Positions 37,978 through 47,339 of a stretch of DNA of 64,000 bases are shown one piece after another; the stretch's first letter is position 1, and each line of letters starts with the position of its first letter. This stretch comes from Roseicyclus sp. (GTDB lineage: Bacteria; Pseudomonadota; Alphaproteobacteria; Rhodobacterales; Rhodobacteraceae): assembly GCA_018401055.1 (NCBI GenBank), contig JAGYLB010000087.1:1-64000 (forward strand), given 5' to 3'. The notes below the pieces were generated by a model. The model was not told where the DNA came from and did no database searches. It was given only the letters and a program-made list of their open reading frames with translations. The translations under genes were made by a program, and so were the position numbers.

Positions 37978-38472
37978 ATGACGAAAATCCCACGCGAGGC
38001 CGGCCTCAGATCCGACGGTGAACTGGTGCAGGGCGGGGCGGACACCTTCGTCTTCGCGCCGACGCGGGAAGACGCGGTGGGACTGCTCCTTCCGGCTGTC
38101 CAGGCGGTTCGGGAGGCTGCGGTCATCGACCAGAGCGACATTGGCGGGACGGCCAGCGCCCACGGGGACTGGATCGACATCCTCACCATGTCGCCCCCAC
38201 CCCCCACAAGGGCCGCGCAGTCAGGCGGCGATGACGACGATGACGACGGCCTGCCGCCCACGCTGGACTGGGGCATCGACGGAGACGGGCCCGGCGACCA
38301 GGGCCATGGTGACTGGATCGACATCATCACCATGTCGCCTCCTCCACCCACGCGGGCCACGCAGGCCGACGACGACCATCGCGGCTGGATCGACATTCCG
38401 AGCACGGGCGGCGGCGCAGCCGGCATTCTCGAGGAAAACCTGCCCGCTTCGCTGCTCTGGGATATCGGCTGA
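37978..38472 (+). CDS. Unrecognised acidic repeat protein with GDWIDI-TMSPPPPTRA repeats
   Basis: A 164-residue acidic protein without signal peptide. It contains two nearly identical 20-residue repeats starting HGDWIDI (residues 62-81 and 111-130, ending TMSPPPPTRA then AQ or TQ). A third, shorter copy (RGWIDIPSTGGG) follows, then a hydrophobic C-terminus (ENLPASLLWDIG). An Asp run (GGDDDDDDGL) separates the first two. GAGGAG precedes the ATG. The leader plus repeated short cores layout resembles modified-peptide precursors, but no maturation enzyme is adjacent. Function unknown. Confidence 0.6.
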   Translation: MTKIPREAGLRSDGELVQGGADTFVFAPTREDAVGLLLPAVQAVREAAVIDQSDIGGTASAHGDWIDILTMSPPPPTRAAQSGGDDDDDDGLPPTLDWGIDGDGPGDQGHGDWIDIITMSPPPPTRATQADDDHRGWIDIPSTGGGAAGILEENLPASLLWDIG

Positions 38473-38505
38473 GCGCGGCTTTCCAGCGGAAGAAGGGAAC
38501 ATGAC

Positions 38506-39654
38506 ATGACACATCACCTGTCCATCGCCGCCCTGTTGACCCTTGCCGGGGCCGCCGCCCAAGCGGCGCCGGTCGATGCCCTTGCATGGATACGGGTCGA
38601 CCACGGCTATACGATCTTGGGGGGCGGCGTGCCCAGTGGCGTGGAGCACAGGACCGTCATCATTGGAACCGGAAGCGACGTTGCTGCCGTGATCGACGAT
38701 CCTGAAGCCACCGTCGTGCAGGATGAGACCAACGCATCCCCCGGCTGCATCGTCTGCCTGCCCCCCATACCGGACACGGAAAGCCGGGTCCTGAGAGAAA
38801 ACCGAACCGATCCAACCCAATTCGCGTTGGCACGCACCGACCGGCGGTATCTCGAAACGCTGGACCCGTTCGCCCTGGGGTTCTTCGGCTTTGCGGTAAC
38901 GCAGAGCGAGGAATCGCAGGAAGCGCTGGCACAGGTCCGCATCGGCGACCCGCCGGTCGCGGCTGCGGCCGACGCCATGCTGCGCACCGGGTACCGCAAC
39001 GATTTCCTCAACACCAACAGCACCCCGGTCACATTCCTGCTGGCGGGGTGGTTCGACGTCGAACTGATCGCGCGGTCGAACGGTGCCCGCGGGGATGCCT
39101 CCGCCACGACGCGCCTGCGCTGGAACTTTGCCGGCGTGAACGACACGACGCTGATCTATGCGCCGGACCCCGCGTCGCCCTGGATCTTCGAGGAGCAGGA
39201 GATCGGTTCCGGGGCGTTGAGCCAAGTGGACCTGCTGATCGGCGACACGTCGGCGGGTCCGGGCTTCAGCACCGATGGGGTGGCGTTCACGGCCGCCGTA
39301 TCGGCGATGGGCGGCGACGGATTCACCGAGGCGACGCTGTCCTCGTCGCACGACTTCCTGCTGCGTCTGACGCTCCCGCCCGGCCAGGTCGTTGCAGATG
39401 GTCGTGACGGCCGAACAGGTGGCCGCCGCGGACTTCGCGCTCGGCTGCCGGTCCCCGTCCCGGCGAGCCTGCCGCTGCTGGTCGGCGGCCTTGCGACCCC
39501 GGCTTTCGCCCGGCGTCGAGCTGGCCGTCGCGACGCCGCCCCGGCCTGCCCCTCTCCTTCGCAGGAGATGTCCATGACGCGCGGCGTCCCCGACAGAAAC
39601 GCGGCGCCTGCGGGCACCGGAACCAATACAGACAACAGGATGTGGTCAAGATGA
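38506..39654 (+). CDS. VPLPA-CTERM-type secreted surface protein (two compensating frameshifts near the end)
   Basis: A signal peptide (MTHHLSIAALLTLAGAAAQA) is followed by about 290 residues of beta-rich exported domain, then a sorting tail PVPVPASLPLLVGGLATPAF with ARRR. That is the VPxPA/PEP-CTERM-like signal, membrane helix and basic end used for exosortase-type export. The segment just before it is right only in another frame (MVVTAEQVAAADFAL), so two indels lie at about 39390 and 39440. After the anchor the frame runs on past the expected stop into the next gene's start. Confidence 0.65.
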   Translation: MTHHLSIAALLTLAGAAAQAAPVDALAWIRVDHGYTILGGGVPSGVEHRTVIIGTGSDVAAVIDDPEATVVQDETNASPGCIVCLPPIPDTESRVLRENRTDPTQFALARTDRRYLETLDPFALGFFGFAVTQSEESQEALAQVRIGDPPVAAAADAMLRTGYRNDFLNTNSTPVTFLLAGWFDVELIARSNGARGDASATTRLRWNFAGVNDTTLIYAPDPASPWIFEEQEIGSGALSQVDLLIGDTSAGPGFSTDGVAFTAAVSAMGGDGFTEATLSSSHDFLLRLTLPPGQVVADGRDGRTGGRRGLRARLPVPVPASLPLLVGGLATPAFARRRAGRRDAAPACPSPSQEMSMTRGVPDRNAAPAGTGTNTDNRMWSR

Positions 39655-41138
39655 AAACGAATGGATTTGCGGCGGCTTCGGCCGTCATGGCTTTCTCCCT
39701 CGGGCTCGCTAGCGCGGCAGAGGCGGCGACGATCCGGGTCGTGGCCCTGACCGGGCAGGAGGCGCCGGGGACGGGCGGGCTCCTGTTCGCCGGTCCGGGC
39801 GCGTTTCCGGAAATTGGCATCTTCCCCGGCTTCAGTTCTCCCTCGCTGAACGATGCGGGCGAGGTGGCGTTCAGCGCCATCCTCTCGGGCGCTGGCGTGA
39901 CGGCCCAGACCAACAGCGGCGTCTTCACCTCGGGCGCGCTGGTCGCACGCGAGGGGGACGTCGCCCCGGGCACCGGCGGGTCTGTGTTCACCAGCTTCAC
40001 CAGTTCTCGGCTGAACAATGCCGGGGAGGTCGCGTTTGGCAGCAGTTTTGCGGGCGCAGGTGGAGACGGCTGGGCCATCTCTAGGTCCGACACGCTGGTC
40101 GCGCGGACGGGCGACGCCGTGCCGGGCAGCGACGGGGCGGTGCTCTCCGGCGTTTTGTTTTCTCCCCAAGTGAACGATGCGGGCGAGGTGGCGTTCTGGG
40201 GGTTCCTGAGCGGCCCGGGCGTGACGGACGAGAACGACAGTGCCATCTTCGCCGGCGGCGCGCTTGTGGTGCGAGAGGGGGATGCGGCACCCGGCGTCGG
40301 CGGCGCGGTTCTGGACGGCTTGTCAACAGCCCTGGCGCTGAACGATGCCGGGGAGGTTGCCTTTAGAGCCAGACTGTCAGGAGCGGGCGTGACGGACGAA
40401 ACCGACACGGGCATCTTCACCTCCGGCGCGCTTGTCGCACGCGCGGGGGATACGGCCCCGGGCGCCAGCGGAGCGGTGTTCAGTGATTTTGGCTTCGAAT
40501 CCAGGCTGAACGATGCGGGCGAGGTGGCGTTCAGGGGGTTCCTGACCGGCGCGGGCGTCACGGAGGAGAATGATGCCGGCATCTTCGCCTCCGGCGCGCT
40601 TGTCGCGCGCACGGGGGATGCGGCCCCCGGCGCCGGCGGGGCGGTCTTCGACAGCTTCGGCCTTATTGACGGTTCAGGCTTCGAACTGAACGACCTCGGC
40701 GAGACGGCGTTCTCGGCCCTCCTCGGTGGAGCGGGCGTCACGGAGGCGAACGACCGCGCCCTGTTCGCGACACGGGGCGGCGTTCTCGACATGATCCTTC
40801 GCGAAGGCGATCTGCTCGACCTCGGCGGGGGCGAGCTTCGGCCGCTCCGGTCGCTGGGCAACTTCACTCCGTTCGGCTTCGGCTTCAACAACCATGGCGA
40901 CATCGCCTTTCTTGCCGAACTGGGCCCTATCGCGGGCGGCGGCGGGGTGCTCGGCATCGGCCCGGGTGCAGGCGGCGAAGGGGTCTTCGGGATCTTCGTC
41001 TACGAGGCCGATCGTATCCCGCCCCCGGCACCGGTCCCGCTCCCGCCCGCGGCAGCCCTGATGCTGGCGGGCATGGCAGCACTCGGGGCCATCGGGCGGC
41101 GGCGGGGTGGAACCAGTATGGACAAGAGGAAACGGTAA
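39651..41138 (+). CDS. NxxGxxAF tandem-repeat protein with VPLPA-CTERM anchor (paralogue 1)
   Basis: A 495-residue secreted protein: signal peptide, then six or seven repeats of about 55-60 residues, each with LNDAGEVAF and GALVAR.GD.APG motifs. It ends with PVPLPPAAALMLAGMAALGA and the basic tail IGRRR. This matches the 'choice-of-anchor tandem repeat NxxGxxAF' proteins, probably a surface beta-propeller-like domain anchored through the exosortase/archaeosortase-like route. It is adjacent to a close paralogue sharing identical 3' DNA. Confidence 0.82.
   Translation: MKTNGFAAASAVMAFSLGLASAAEAATIRVVALTGQEAPGTGGLLFAGPGAFPEIGIFPGFSSPSLNDAGEVAFSAILSGAGVTAQTNSGVFTSGALVAREGDVAPGTGGSVFTSFTSSRLNNAGEVAFGSSFAGAGGDGWAISRSDTLVARTGDAVPGSDGAVLSGVLFSPQVNDAGEVAFWGFLSGPGVTDENDSAIFAGGALVVREGDAAPGVGGAVLDGLSTALALNDAGEVAFRARLSGAGVTDETDTGIFTSGALVARAGDTAPGASGAVFSDFGFESRLNDAGEVAFRGFLTGAGVTEENDAGIFASGALVARTGDAAPGAGGAVFDSFGLIDGSGFELNDLGETAFSALLGGAGVTEANDRALFATRGGVLDMILREGDLLDLGGGELRPLRSLGNFTPFGFGFNNHGDIAFLAELGPIAGGGGVLGIGPGAGGEGVFGIFVYEADRIPPPAPVPLPPAAALMLAGMAALGAIGRRRGGTSMDKRKR
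40992..41095 (+). repeat. 104-bp exact direct repeat, copy 1 (VPLPA anchor)
   Basis: Identical to 42456-42559, offset 1464 bases. It encodes the FVYEADRIPPPAPVPLPPAA anchor region in both paralogues, while the repeat bodies have diverged. Confidence 0.9.
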
Positions 41139-41140
41139 AG

Positions 41141-42593
41141 ATGAAAAAGAGTGCAATCACTGCGGCCTCGGCCGTCATGGCTATCTCCCTCGGGCTCGCT
41201 GGCGCGGCCGAGGCGGCGACGCTCCGGATCATTGCGCTGACCGGGCAGGAGGCGCCGGGGACGGGCGGGGCCTTGTTCTCCGACTTCGACGACGAGCGTC
41301 CGGCGCTGAACGATTCGGGCGAGGTCGCGTTCTATGCCGAGTTGGAGGGTCCCGGCGTCACCGCAGCGAACGACGTCGGCATCTTCACATCGGGCGCGCT
41401 CGTGGCGCGGACGGGAGATCCGGCCCCGGGCGTGGGCGGGGCGGTCTACGAGTCTTTCGGGAACGAGCCCGCCCTGAACAACGCGGGCGAGACGGCGTTT
41501 CGCGCCCGTCTGACCGGGCCGGGCGTCACGCCGGACAACAACACAGGCGTCTTCACGTCCGGCGCTCTGGTGGCGCGAGATGGAGACGCGGCGCCGGGCA
41601 TCGGCGGAGCCGTCTATTCACAGGGCGTTAGCCCCTTCTTCGGACGTCCGAGCCTGAATGACGTGGGACAGGTCGCCTTCACGGCGGTCTTCGATGGCCC
41701 GGGTGTCACCTTGGACAATCGTAGAGGCATCATCGCCTCGGGCGCGCTCGTGGAACGCACTGGGAATGTCGCGCCGGGCACGGGCGGGGCAGAGTTCCTG
41801 TTTCTGGGAAGCCCCACGTTGACCAGCGCCGGAGAAACGGTGTTCTATGGCACTGTCAGTTCTGGCCCGGGAATGGGAACCCAAGGCATCTTCTCCGAAA
41901 GCGGGGTTCTGGTGCAGCAGGGGGATGCGGTTCCGGGCCTTGGCGGCGCCGTGTTCACCGCGTTCTCCACCGAGCGGCCCGCTCTGAACGATGCAGGCGA
42001 GCTGGCGTTCGTTGGTTTGTTCGAGGGCCCCGGCGTGACGGACGAGACCAACATCGGCCTCTTCGCCTCTGGTGCGCTGGTGGCGCGTCGCGGTGATCCG
42101 GCGCCCGGCGCGGGGGGAGCGACGTTTTTCCCACGGTTGATAGAGCCCGTAGGGCTGAACAACGCGGGCGATCTTGCGTTTCAAGGCCGCCTTGAGGGCG
42201 CGGGCATTACTGACGCCAACAACGATGCCCTCTTCGCATGGCGGGGCGGCGTGCTCGAGATGATCCTGCGGGAGGGCGATCTGCTCGACATCGGAGGCGG
42301 CGAACTGCGGCCGATCCTGTCGTTCGAATTTGGCGGACAGAGCGGCTTCAACGAAAACGGCGACATCGCCTTTTTCGCCGACCTTGGTCCCATCGCGGGC
42401 GGCGGCGGGGTCATCGGCATCGGCCCCGGCGCCTAAGCGGTCAGGAATTTCCGGCATCTTCGTCTACGAGGCCGATCGTATCCCGCCCCCGGCACCGGTC
42501 CCGCTCCCGCCCGCGGCAGCCCTGATGCTGGCGGGCATGGCAGCACTCGGGGCCATCGGACGGCGGCGCGGCGCGGCGCGGCGCCAAGGATAG
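41141..42593 (+). CDS. NxxGxxAF tandem-repeat protein with VPLPA-CTERM anchor (paralogue 2, one frameshift)
   Basis: The same design as its upstream neighbour, separated by 2 bases: signal peptide (MKKSAITAASAVMAISLGLA), six to seven NxxGE.AF repeats and a VPLPA anchor. The main frame stops at 42436 (GIGPGA), but the anchor (GIFVYEADRIPPPAPVPLPP) continues in the next frame. The upstream paralogue reads straight through the same junction, so a single indel near 42433 is likely. Without the anchor the protein would be released. Confidence 0.8.
42456..42559 (+). repeat. 104-bp exact direct repeat, copy 2 (VPLPA anchor)
   Basis: Second copy of the anchor-coding repeat at 40992-41095. Confidence 0.9.
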
Positions 42594-42662
42594 AGGCACG
42601 GACGGTGGGACGACTGCCCGTCGCCACCGCCCTGCCCCCATCAACCCGAAAGGAAACCTCCC

Positions 42663-42857
42663 ATGAAGCTCGCCTCCCTTCTGGCTCTCGCGGCCCTCCT
42701 GACCCCGGTCGCGGCCCCCGCCGCAACGGTCAGTCCCGCAGCGCAAAACCGATCCCGAAACTCTTGCGTCCTTGGCGGATCCCCCAGCGGCATCCGTTCG
42801 GCGTTCGCGACCGAGATATCCGGCAGTACCGCGTGGCATGCTTCGACAGCGGCATAA
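42663..42857 (+). CDS. Short secreted ORF, probably the 5' end of a disrupted surface protein
   Basis: 64 codons. The first 22 form a clean signal peptide (MKLASLLALAALLTPVAAPA) like the neighbours, but the rest (QNRSRNSCVLGGSPSGIRSA onward) looks like chance translation. A further VPLPA-CTERM gene cut off by the IS3-type remnant just downstream is the likely origin. Confidence 0.4.
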   Translation: MKLASLLALAALLTPVAAPAATVSPAAQNRSRNSCVLGGSPSGIRSAFATEISGSTAWHASTAA

Positions 42858-42887
42858 GCCTTTTCGGATCGCCCGAGAGCAACGTGA

Positions 42888-43166
42888 CTGACCACCGGCA
42901 AGAAACGCGGTCGCGGAAAGCTACTGCACGAACGCATCCGCCGCCGCACTTTTCCAACCCTAGAAGCCGCAAGGCAGGACGTGCTCGACGACATCGAGAT
43001 GTTCTACAACCCGAAACGCAAGCACACGAACAACGTCATGCTGTCACAGGTTGACTTCGACATCAGACAGCAGAACCTGAACAAGTCAGATGTCTGGGAA
43101 ACTAAAGGCACCTCAGGCCAATCGAGCCACTACTTCTTTGCTTGCTGCGTCCTTGCCAAAGGGTGA
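42888..43166 (+). pseudogene. IS3-family transposase (OrfB) C-terminal remnant
   Basis: RIRRRTFPTLEAARQDVLDD and IEMFYNPKRKHTNNVMLSQV with DFDIRQQNL match the C-terminal end of IS3-type OrfB integrase-like transposases. The DDE core upstream is absent and no matching terminal repeats were found. Confidence 0.65.
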
Positions 43167-43191
43167 GGAGGGCGATTTCGCAACGGTCGTT

Positions 43192-44109
43192 TCACTGACC
43201 TTGTCCATTGGCAGCAAAGAAACGGCGCACCGGTCCGTATTGCAGGGCGCTGGCGTGGCAGACAAGGTAATCGTCGCCCACAATCCGGCCATCCTCCACC
43301 ATGATTGTGCACAAATCTTCGGATCGTGGCGCTTCCCGGTCAAGGACCGGACCGACGCCAAAGCCGCGCCGCACCGCTTCGGCGACCGCCTCGCGGGTGG
43401 CGACCTCGAAGGCGATGCGCGGGACCAGCCCGGCGGCCTCGAATGCCTCCATCAGGAGCACACGCGTGAAACTGCCGCGTTCGCGCAAGACAATGGGCTC
43501 AGCCGCGAGATCGTGCAGGGACACAGACGTTCGGGATGCAAATGGGTGCGTGCTCGGAACGATCACCGAGATGCTCTGACGACGATAGAACTGGCAATGA
43601 TAGGGGGGCTTCGGACCGCGCAGCCCGATCATGATCACATCTAGATCATAGGCATCGAGCGCCGAGAACAAATCTGCGGAATTGGCGGCCCGAAGCTCCA
43701 GCGCAGTGCGCGGGTCGGCGCGACGGAACACGTCGGCGGCATCAAGCGCGATCTGCGGCGCGGAAAACCCGAACCGCAAGGGCGCGCTGCGCGAGCGCGC
43801 GATGTCGCGCACCGCGTTCAGCGTGAGGACCAATTCTCCCAGCCCCCGGCGCAGCACCGCCGCGATGTCACTGCCCTGTTCGCTCACGCTAAGGCGGCGC
43901 CCGCTGCGGCGAAACAGCGACACCCCCAGTTCCGCTTCCAGCCGTTTGATTTGCGTCGAGACGGCCGGCTGGCTCACACCCAGCAGACGCGCCGCATCGC
44001 CCACACCGCCGGCATCAACCACTGCCAGAAAAATCCGCAGGCGGCGCAGCGTGCTTTCATCCTCGGACCTGAGGTCGGGGCGGTTCGCGGTCAACATGCG
44101 CAAATCCAT
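43192..44109 (-). CDS. LysR-family transcriptional regulator
   Basis: A 305-residue regulator with an N-terminal winged HTH (LRIFLAVVDAGGVGDAARLL, GVSQPAVSTQIKRLEAELGV) and a C-terminal periplasmic-binding-like effector domain. It is divergent from the ABC/phosphonate operon with a 119-base shared promoter region, the usual layout for a LysR protein controlling the facing operon. The effector is probably a substrate or intermediate of that pathway (inference). Confidence 0.9.
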   Translation of the reverse strand: MDLRMLTANRPDLRSEDESTLRRLRIFLAVVDAGGVGDAARLLGVSQPAVSTQIKRLEAELGVSLFRRSGRRLSVSEQGSDIAAVLRRGLGELVLTLNAVRDIARSRSAPLRFGFSAPQIALDAADVFRRADPRTALELRAANSADLFSALDAYDLDVIMIGLRGPKPPYHCQFYRRQSISVIVPSTHPFASRTSVSLHDLAAEPIVLRERGSFTRVLLMEAFEAAGLVPRIAFEVATREAVAEAVRRGFGVGPVLDREAPRSEDLCTIMVEDGRIVGDDYLVCHASALQYGPVRRFFAANGQGQ

Positions 44110-44228
44110 AAATCCAAATTATGAAATCTCCGTAACGATAATGACAGACATGTTCCCTTTGCAGGAGACGGCTAGGCGGAACGTGGCGCATCCCGAATCG
44201 GCGCCGGAGCAACGAGCGAGCCGGACAC

Positions 44229-46262
44229 ATGAAATACCTTCTTTCCGTCAGCCTGATCGCGCTTGGCAGTGCGTCCTGGGCCAATTGCCCCGAAGCGACT
44301 GTAGCCGACATGATGGGCGTGGCACCCGGGGCCTACCCGCAGCAATTCGACCTCTCCAATTTCGAAGCAGCGGCCGGTTGCGAGATGAGTTTTCAGGAAA
44401 ACCCCGAGATCGCCGCGCTGAACGCGCGCATCCAGGGCAACCCCGAAACCCTGCCGTCGGTGACCGAGCGCCTGCCGGTCGAGGCTCTGGTGGTTCTGCC
44501 CTACGAGAGCATCGGCCAGTATGGCGGTCGTCTTGACGGCATGTCGAATGCGACCGAGGCCGGCACCTCCGACATGCTGTCGCTGCGCCACGTGAACCTG
44601 GTGCGCTTCGCCGATGATCTTGTCACCATCGTGCCCAACGTCGCGCGCGACTTTGCCTGGAACGCCGATTTCACCGAGCTGACCTTCACCCTGCGCGCAG
44701 GTCATCGCTGGTCGGATGGCGCGCCCTTCACCGCGCATGACATCGCGTTTTGGTACAACAACATGGTCATGGACACCAACGTGATCGAAAGCCCGCGCGC
44801 GCTGTGGCTGGCCGATGGCCAACCCTTCACGGTCGAGGCCGTGGACGATACCACTATCGTCTTCCGCCTGCCCAGCCCGCTTCCGGGTCTTCTGGCCAGC
44901 TTTGCCGCCGATTTCGCGCAGCCTTTCCAGCCGCGCCATTTCCTGGGCCAGTTCCATCCCGAGATCGACGCCAACGCCGATGCCAATGCGCAGGCGCTGG
45001 GCTTCGAAAACGGCTATGCCGCCATCGCCCATTACTACGGCGGGTCCGACTGGAAAGACGTGCCCTCGCCGCTGCTGCGCGATCCCTCGATCGTGGCAAG
45101 CCTTCCTGCCGCCGTGGTGCCGACGCTCGAGGCCTTCATCACCGTCGAGGATACGACCGAGGGCCGCCGCTACGTCGCCAACCCGTTCTTCCACATGGTC
45201 GACACGGCGGGCAACCAGCTGCCCTACATCTCGGAAATGGACGAGCGCTATGTCTCGGACAACGAGGTGCGCGTGCTGCGCATGGTGAACGGCGAAATCG
45301 ACTACAAGGCGCAATCGGTCACCTTGCCCGACGCGCCCACGCTGCTCGATGGGGCCGAGGCCGGTGGCTACACCATCGACCTGCGCCCGCAGATCGGCAT
45401 GCCGGTGTTCGGGTTCAACGTGACCGCCGCCGACGAGGCACGCCGCGAGGTGTTCCTCAACCGTGATTTCCGCCTGGCGATGAGCCATGCGATCGACCGC
45501 CCCGAGATCAACTCGGTCGCCTATTTCGACCTGGGCGAGCCGCGTGCCTACATGCACTTCGACCCGGTCCCGCCTTTTGCCACCGAGGAACAGGCAAGCT
45601 ATGCCACCGAATTCGACCCCGAGACGGCGGCCAGGCTGCTGGATAGTGTCGGACTGGTGGACACCAACGGCGACGGCATCCGCGAGTTGAACGGAGCGCC
45701 CTTCACGCTGACGATGCAATTCTCGACGCAAGGTTTGCCGACGGCGGTGGCCGAGCTGGTGGCGCAGCACTGGACCGACGTGGGCATTCCCACGACGATC
45801 CGCGAAGTGACCTCGGACGAGTACCGCGCGGCACAGGCGGCCAACGAGCTTGACGTGATCAGCTGGAGCAAGGGCCAGCCGATCCCGATCGTGCTGGGCT
45901 CGGCCGAACAGCTGATCCCGCCCTTCGGCGGTTTCTTCGATGCGCGCACCGGCATGCTCTGGGCGCGCTGGATCGAGACCAATGGCGCCGAAGGGATCGA
46001 ACCGCCCGTCTGGACCACCGAACTGGCCCAGACCGTCGCGGCCTGGCAACAGCACCAGCCGGGCACCGAGATGTCGAACCAGTTGGGCCAGGAGATCGTG
46101 AGCCAGATCCTCGATGCTTTCCTGTTCATCGGCACGGTGCAGGCGCCGAACCCCGTCTATCACTCGAATGCGCTGCAGAACTTCGTGCCGCCCCAGACCT
46201 GGAGCTACGAATACTACCGCATGTATCCGTATCGTCCCCAGCAGTGGTGGCTGACCGAGTGA
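44229..46262 (+). CDS. ABC transporter substrate-binding protein, family 5 (dipeptide/oligopeptide type)
   Basis: A periplasmic protein of 677 residues with signal peptide MKYLLSVSLIALGSASWA. Family-5 motifs are present: ELTFTLRAGHRWSDGAPFTA at about residue 155 and LNRDFRLAMSHAIDRPEINS around 410. It is about 100-150 residues longer than DppA/OppA, closer to YejA-like members. The ligand is unknown; the downstream enzymes suggest an organophosphonate conjugate. A strong hairpin follows. Confidence 0.88.
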   Translation: MKYLLSVSLIALGSASWANCPEATVADMMGVAPGAYPQQFDLSNFEAAAGCEMSFQENPEIAALNARIQGNPETLPSVTERLPVEALVVLPYESIGQYGGRLDGMSNATEAGTSDMLSLRHVNLVRFADDLVTIVPNVARDFAWNADFTELTFTLRAGHRWSDGAPFTAHDIAFWYNNMVMDTNVIESPRALWLADGQPFTVEAVDDTTIVFRLPSPLPGLLASFAADFAQPFQPRHFLGQFHPEIDANADANAQALGFENGYAAIAHYYGGSDWKDVPSPLLRDPSIVASLPAAVVPTLEAFITVEDTTEGRRYVANPFFHMVDTAGNQLPYISEMDERYVSDNEVRVLRMVNGEIDYKAQSVTLPDAPTLLDGAEAGGYTIDLRPQIGMPVFGFNVTAADEARREVFLNRDFRLAMSHAIDRPEINSVAYFDLGEPRAYMHFDPVPPFATEEQASYATEFDPETAARLLDSVGLVDTNGDGIRELNGAPFTLTMQFSTQGLPTAVAELVAQHWTDVGIPTTIREVTSDEYRAAQAANELDVISWSKGQPIPIVLGSAEQLIPPFGGFFDARTGMLWARWIETNGAEGIEPPVWTTELAQTVAAWQQHQPGTEMSNQLGQEIVSQILDAFLFIGTVQAPNPVYHSNALQNFVPPQTWSYEYYRMYPYRPQQWWLTE

Positions 46263-46281
46263 TCTTGTCCGCGTGACCACC

Positions 46282-46307
46282 GGGCGGCCCCATCGCCGGG
46301 GCCGCCC
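46282..46307 (+). promoter_or_regulatory. Intercistronic stem-loop after the binding-protein gene
   Basis: A perfect 10-bp stem GGGCGGCCCC/GGGGCCGCCC with loop ATCGCC and only a weak following T stretch (CCTTTTG). Such hairpins commonly protect the binding-protein mRNA 3' end, giving more of it than of the permeases. Partial termination is also possible. Confidence 0.65.
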
Positions 46308-46331
46308 ACCCCTTTTGAGGGAAACCCGCCG

Positions 46332-47339
46332 ATGGCCGCCTTCGCCCGTTTCGTTGCGATACGTTTCGCCAGCGCCATGGCGACCATGCTCTTGATCAGC
46401 CTGATCGTCTTCAGCCTGATGGAACTGGTGCCGGGCAATTGCGCGGAACGCTACATCGCCTACAAGGCGACGCAGGGCTTCGTGGTGACGGATGCCGATA
46501 TCCGCGCCGAAGAAGTGCGGATGGGCCTGGACCGGCCCTATCTGCTGCGCTGGATCGACTGGATCTCGGGGGTCTTTTTCCGGTTTGAACTGGGCGAAAG
46601 CTGCCTGTGGCGCGTCGATGTGGGCCAGTTGATCGGGGACAAGTTGCTGATTTCGCTGGCGCTTGCCGGTGGCGCGTTGGTGCTGACCTATCTTGTCTCC
46701 GTGCCGGTCGGCATCGCCTCGGCGGCCTTGCGTGGGGGCTGGCTCGATGGCTCGCTCCGTATCGTGTCCTATCTCGGCCTTGCGCTGCCGAATTTCCTGT
46801 TGGCGCTGGCGATCATGCTGGCCTCGACCGTCTGGTTCGGCGACACGCTGACCGGCCTGTTTTCCGAAGAGTTCCGCGATGCGCCCTGGTCCTGGGCGCG
46901 GTTTGTCGATTTCCTGTCGAATGCGTGGCTGCCCATCCTGATCCTTGGCTGGTCGGCCATGGCGATCCAGATCCAGACCGTGCGCGCGCTGATGTCGGAC
47001 GAACAGGGCAAGCTTTATGTCACCGCCGCACGCGCCCGTGGCCTGTCGGGCTGGCGACTGCTGATGCGCTACCCCGCGCGGCACGCGCTGGGACCGGTCG
47101 TGAATTCGGTCGGTTTCGACCTCAACCGCATCTTCAACGACCTGCCGATCGTGGCCGCCGTCCTGATCCTGACCGAGGCGGGTGCGCTGCTGCTCGAGGC
47201 GCTGGCGCGGTCCAATGACCAGCAGCTTGCGGGCGCGATCATCTTGTCGATGACACTGGCCATCGTGGCGCTGAACTTCGTGACCGACGTGATCCTTGCG
47301 GTGATCGATCCGCGCATCCGCAAGGGATTCTTCGCATGA
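46332..47339 (+). CDS. ABC transporter permease (DppB-like)
   Basis: A 335-residue inner-membrane permease with about six helices. The N-terminus is MAAFARFVAIRFASAMATML. The EAA-type loop is TAARARGLSGWRLLMRYPAR, which contacts the ATPases. The large first periplasmic loop (CAERYIAYKATQGFVVTDAD, VRMGLDRPYLLRWIDWISGV) is typical of DppB/OppB. It overlaps the next gene by 4 bases. Confidence 0.9.
   Translation: MAAFARFVAIRFASAMATMLLISLIVFSLMELVPGNCAERYIAYKATQGFVVTDADIRAEEVRMGLDRPYLLRWIDWISGVFFRFELGESCLWRVDVGQLIGDKLLISLALAGGALVLTYLVSVPVGIASAALRGGWLDGSLRIVSYLGLALPNFLLALAIMLASTVWFGDTLTGLFSEEFRDAPWSWARFVDFLSNAWLPILILGWSAMAIQIQTVRALMSDEQGKLYVTAARARGLSGWRLLMRYPARHALGPVVNSVGFDLNRIFNDLPIVAAVLILTEAGALLLEALARSNDQQLAGAIILSMTLAIVALNFVTDVILAVIDPRIRKGFFA

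Noticed and set aside
24100..43166. Complete prophage or CRISPR array in the accessory region
   Set aside because: No capsid, terminase, tail or lysis genes and no regularly spaced repeats were seen; only integrase and plasmid-type remnants.
46282..46307. Full rho-independent terminator ending the operon after the binding protein
   Set aside because: The stem is strong but the T tract is weak, and the permease genes follow at once on the same strand without another promoter being evident.
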